Source of the DNA: Bradyrhizobium sp. CSA112
Lineage (GTDB): Bacteria > Pseudomonadota > Alphaproteobacteria > Rhizobiales > Xanthobacteraceae
NCBI RefSeq assembly: GCF_029051645.1
Contig: NZ_JAACFS010000007.1
Span: forward strand, 1-64,000
Length of the DNA stretch: 64,000 nucleotides
Direction of reading: 5' to 3'
In this document: in pieces, positions 61,161 to 64,000 of the stretch
How positions within the stretch are numbered: the stretch's first letter is position 1
How the letters are laid out: the number at the start of each line of letters is the position of its first letter
Notes under the pieces: generated by a model
What the model saw: only the letters and a program-made list of their open reading frames with translations
The model's database searches: none
Told to the model about the DNA's origin: nothing
Translations under genes and position numbers: made by a program

Positions 61161-61571
61161 ATGGCAAGGGATGGCAATGGATCGCGGCTGGGGTATTTGC
61201 TGGCCGGCGTCGGCCTGTTTCACCAGGCACATCGAGCGATCGACGATTGCCGCGCCCTTGTTGAAATCCTGGCTTGCGATCTATCGAACACAGATCGATC
61301 CGGCCTCGCCGCCCTCCTGGAACGCGCAAGACGAAAAACTATGCGCATCTGGGCCGAACAGTCTCCGTTCGAACTTAAACACGCCTTGAAGCAGCGGGGC
61401 TATCGTTGGAGCGATGGCGCCGACGGCCGACCGAGGTCTTGGTACATCGATGTCGATGAGGCAAACGCAGCAACCGAAACCGAGTTCTTGAGAACCACTA
61501 TTTACCTGAGAGATGTTGAGCCTCGCATGCAGGCGATGAATGCGATCAATCGGTTTTCGACTCGCACCTGA
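61161..61571 (+). pseudogene. DnaQ-like 3'-5' exonuclease, 5'-truncated
   Basis: The frame contains LGYLLAGVGLFHQAHRAIDD, CRALVEIL, then RIWAEQSPFELKHALKQRGY and RWSDGADGRPRSWYIDVDE, the C-terminal half of a DEDDh exonuclease protein (HRAIDDC is ExoIII) with its accessory tail. ExoI and ExoII motifs are missing, so the 5' half is lost. It ends 200 bp before a tRNA 3' fragment. Confidence 0.7.
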
Positions 61572-61772
61572 CGTCGCAAAAAGACGCGCTAGATCGAGAT
61601 CCTGATTCTGGGCGGGCAGCCTAGAGACCTATAGATGTCAATCCCGACTCGTCTGCACGAGCAGGCGTGACCGCACCAGTTTCGCACCAGAAACGACGCA
61701 ACCGAAGCGCAACGAACGCGACCGGATTGAGACAAAAAGACAGCAACATCAACGAAGCCGATCGTTATCCCG

Positions 61773-61820
61773 CCGCTCATAACGGTCTGGTTGCAGGTTC
61801 GAGTCCTGCCGGGCCCACCA
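61773..61820 (+). other. tRNA 3'-half fragment (tRNA-Met-like), possible att site
   Basis: Reads CGCTCATAACGG, then GGTTGCAGGTTCGAGTCCTGC and CGGGCCCACCA: the anticodon loop with CAT, variable loop, a perfect 5-bp T-arm and acceptor with CCA. The 5' half (D-arm, acceptor strand) is absent, and the anticodon stem pairs only partly. A 3' half starting at the anticodon is what site-specific integration into tRNA genes leaves behind. Confidence 0.65.
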
Positions 61821-62056
61821 GCCTTCGCTCGCTGTGCGGACTAGCCGGCCGGGCGTTGGCGCAGCGTTCGCGGACGCAGGGGCGAGCTGGCCCTAGGAAG
61901 GTGTTATATCGCCTGCTGGCGCACACCGACGAAATCACGCGCTCGTCCAAATGACGGCTACGTATGGCCTAAAAAGCGCGACTGGCGAGCAGGCCTTGGA
62001 ACTGTGCCCCGTCTGGCCGTCATCAGCACATATATTCGGGGACAAGGAGGTGCGAT

Positions 62057-62611
62057 ATGGCGACAACAGCTACTCAAGTCGTTCTTGATGCGCCGGCGGC
62101 GGAGTTCCGGCTTCCGGCCACCGACGGCAAGACTTACGCACTGGACGACGTTGCGGGCGAAAAAGGCACGGTCGTCGTCTTTATCTGCAACCATTGTCCC
62201 TATGTTAAAGCAGTGATCGACCGCATGGTTTCGGACGCCCGCGTGCTGATGTCGGAGAGCGTAGGCTTTGCGGCGATTTGCTCGAACGATGCGGCGAGCT
62301 ATCCCGAAGACTCATTTGAGAATATGAAGCGCTTCGCGAAGGCTCATGATTTCCCGTTTCCATATCTCCACGACGAAACCCAGACAGTCGCACGGGCGTA
62401 TGGGGCGGTCTGTACGCCGGACTTCTTCGGTTACGATGCCGACCGCAAGCTCAAGTATCGCGGCCGGCTCGACGAAGGCCGCACAACTCCGCCTCGCGCG
62501 GGGGCGCCCCGAGAGCTAGTCGAGGCCATGCGTGCGATTGCGACCACCGGTGTGGCGCCGGCGGAGCAAAAGGCGTCTATTGGCTGCTCGATCAAATGGA
62601 AGGACGAATAA
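62057..62611 (+). CDS. Thioredoxin-like (AhpC/TSA-type) protein
   Basis: 184 residues from ATG 62057 with AAGGAGGTGCG upstream. Thioredoxin fold: APAAEFRLPATDGKTYALDD, VVVFICNHCPYVKAV (CxxC as C-N-H-C), SNDAASYPEDSFENM and a cis-Pro in CTPDFFGYD. Matches the family of cytoplasmic thioredoxin/peroxiredoxin-like proteins with CNHCPYV. A redox role is likely; the partner is unknown. The radical SAM gene lies 166 bp downstream. Confidence 0.9.
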   Translation: MATTATQVVLDAPAAEFRLPATDGKTYALDDVAGEKGTVVVFICNHCPYVKAVIDRMVSDARVLMSESVGFAAICSNDAASYPEDSFENMKRFAKAHDFPFPYLHDETQTVARAYGAVCTPDFFGYDADRKLKYRGRLDEGRTTPPRAGAPRELVEAMRAIATTGVAPAEQKASIGCSIKWKDE

Positions 62612-62638
62612 GGCCGAGCCCCGATGGGCGCGATCGTT

Positions 62639-62656
62639 AGGCCCGGAATCGGGCCT
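62639..62656 (+). terminator. Hairpin after the thioredoxin-like gene
   Basis: AGGCCCG-GAAT-CGGGCCT, a perfect 7-bp stem with a 4-nt loop 28 bp past the stop codon, followed by a weak T-containing tail (TCTAC). Plausible rho-independent terminator. Confidence 0.5.
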
Positions 62657-62777
62657 TCTACGCCCGCAGCAGCGAGATCGTCATCGCTGGACACGACCGT
62701 GTGACCCGCTTGTCCCCGAATAAGACGATCCATAATTCCAAGGTAGGGATGTAGGCTGGCGTGACCGGAACCCGCGC

Positions 62778-64000
62778 ATGAGCGACTTGGCCCAGCTGAG
62801 AGTGTGGGACGATCCAGCGATTCATGCCGCGCTGTCGTGGTACCTTGACGTCGCGGAAAACCGATGCCCGGCCAAGTTCCGTATCGCCGCCACGGTTGCT
62901 CTGCAGTTCGATCCTGCAGCAACTAGCGAAGATGCCCTCTGGGCCGAGCTCGACGACCTGACGCCGATTTTTATCGCACGCTGGCAGGCGATCAGGGCGG
63001 GCGCGCCGTTGCCACCGGCGGCGGATGGCCCAAGTCTGCTGGAGCTGTGCCGCGAACTCGCCTACCGCATGCTCACCCACTGCAATTTCTGTCCATGGGA
63101 TTGCCGCATCGATCGCGCGGCAGGCACCAAATTTGGCGCCTGCAAGCTCGCCGCCGGCTCACGGGTCAGCTCCCATTTCCATCATACCGGCGAGGAGCTG
63201 TTCTATCGCGGCACGCAAGGCTCGGGCACGATCTTCTTCACATCGTGCAACATGCGCTGCGCTTTCTGCCAGAACGGCGACATCAGCACCGACAAAGACA
63301 ACGGTGAGGAGACGGATCCGCGTACTCTTGCGGCGATGGCGTGGACGCTGCGCCGCGAAGGTTGCCACAACATAAATTGGGTCGGCGGCGAAGTCGTCAT
63401 TCACCTGCACGCCATCGTCCATGCCATTGCGCTGTTGGGCCGCGATTACGCGCCGACACGAGCGGAGCTGGCTCGCGCGCGCAAAACGAAGGCTGACCGC
63501 TTCTTCTGGTTCGACGAGGTACCCGGCGCCGCCGTCTATGACGGTAGGTTCAATGCGCCGATGCTATGGAACAGCAACTTCTTCATGACGATCGAGAGCA
63601 TGAAGATCCTGCGCATCCTGACCGACGTTTGGCTCCCTGATTTCAAATTCGGTCCCGGCCGTTGCGCGATGACACTGGCGAAGACACCTTGGTACTGGGA
63701 GACGGTGACGCGCAACATTGCGCTGCTCGACGAGTGGGGAGAGGATTTTTCCATCCGCCACCTGGTGATGCCCAATCACGTCGAGTGTTGCACGTATCCG
63801 GTGCTGGAATGGATTGCCTCGCGCGTGCCCGCATCGCCCGTGAACGTGATGGAGCAGTTCCACCCCGACAATTTCTGTGATCCCGCGAGTGCCAAGTACC
63901 GGGACAAATATGCGGAAATCGCTCGCCGACCGACGCACGCGGAGCTGGAGGATTCGTGGCGCCGCGCTCGCGAATTGGGCCTCCAATTCGAGATCACTTC
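62778..64000 (+). CDS. Radical SAM protein, PflA-like/COG1313 type (partial, runs off the window)
   Basis: From ATG 62778 the frame is open to the window end (407 codons). An N-terminal helical part is followed by CNFCPWDCRIDRAAG and the radical SAM motif SCNMRCAFCQNGDIS (CxxxCxxC), GGEVVIHLHAIVHAI, and MLWNSNFFMTIESMKIL. COG1313-like uncharacterised radical SAM proteins have this CxxCxxxC plus CxxxCxxC start. Substrate unknown; the C-terminus is missing. Confidence 0.85.
   Translation, partial: MSDLAQLRVWDDPAIHAALSWYLDVAENRCPAKFRIAATVALQFDPAATSEDALWAELDDLTPIFIARWQAIRAGAPLPPAADGPSLLELCRELAYRMLTHCNFCPWDCRIDRAAGTKFGACKLAAGSRVSSHFHHTGEELFYRGTQGSGTIFFTSCNMRCAFCQNGDISTDKDNGEETDPRTLAAMAWTLRREGCHNINWVGGEVVIHLHAIVHAIALLGRDYAPTRAELARARKTKADRFFWFDEVPGAAVYDGRFNAPMLWNSNFFMTIESMKILRILTDVWLPDFKFGPGRCAMTLAKTPWYWETVTRNIALLDEWGEDFSIRHLVMPNHVECCTYPVLEWIASRVPASPVNVMEQFHPDNFCDPASAKYRDKYAEIARRPTHAELEDSWRRARELGLQFEIT

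Noticed and set aside
1..64000. CRISPR arrays, rRNA operons and complete tRNA genes
   Set aside because: None seen on reading both strands; R1 copies are dispersed and irregular, unlike CRISPR repeats.

Overview
The window reads as an accessory-rich stretch of an alphaproteobacterial chromosome of the Bradyrhizobium/Rhodopseudomonas type. The signs are FNR/FixK-type boxes (TTGA-N6-TCAA), FixJ-like two-component proteins, a rhizobial Ku/ligase end-joining cluster, DUF1127 genes, and a dispersed intergenic repeat of about 120 bp (here called R1) that I recognise from Bradyrhizobium intergenic DNA. No complete rRNA or tRNA gene and no CRISPR array was seen. The genus call is inference.

Layout. 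1-12 kb: signalling and low-oxygen-type region, with a Spy-like periplasmic protein, a PH-domain membrane protein, an ABC-sensor histidine kinase, a MASE1 hybrid kinase, a cupin, a FixJ-like regulator, and two tiny membrane proteins that each lie behind a perfect FixK-type box. 12.5-16.5 kb: mobile-element type genes (ArdC-like antirestriction protein, and a ParB-like domain fused in frame to an MFS transporter), with a shared structured leader upstream of both. 16.5-25.7 kb: DNA repair block, with a TolA-like coiled-coil protein, an LD-type DNA ligase, phosphoesterase, Nudix hydrolase and Ku (end joining), then a UvrD-like helicase, nuclease-like protein, SRAP protein and DNA polymerase IV.

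25.7-35.2 kb: the most unusual part. A translationally coupled operon encodes a Clp-type AAA+ ATPase, a radical-SAM activase-like protein, and a zinc-ribbon/(pseudo)kinase/SF1-helicase giant. A second SF1 helicase diverges from it and an AAA-type ATPase gene converges on it. Both outer edges look like deletion junctions: the two divergent genes have lost their 5' ends and the two convergent genes have lost their 3' ends, and the kinase-helicase also carries a frameshift. I propose a conflict- or stress-type system caught in decay; its function is not known to me.

35-50 kb: mixed cargo (serine recombinase plus a broken paralogue, lipoprotein, outer-membrane barrel, HpcH/HpaI aldolase, S1/P1 nuclease, B12-binding radical SAM protein of HpnP type, GYD protein, MFS transporter, TrpF-like protein) with R1 repeats in nearly every gap. 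50-55 kb: an inverted duplication of a winged-helix regulator/DUF1127 pair, one regulator being fused in frame to a TolA-like coiled coil, followed by a decayed phage-type ParB gene and tandem copies of its 3' end, each with a convergent small ORF. 55-62 kb: small conserved hypotheticals, NYN-domain protein, DUF2934 protein, Nudix, RlpA, a truncated exonuclease, and a tRNA 3'-half fragment that may be an attachment-site scar. 62-64 kb: thioredoxin-like protein and a radical SAM enzyme that runs off the right end.

Remnant genes (IS, ligase, recombinase, porin, Bug protein, ParB, exonuclease) are frequent, as expected for an old, repeatedly rearranged genomic island.
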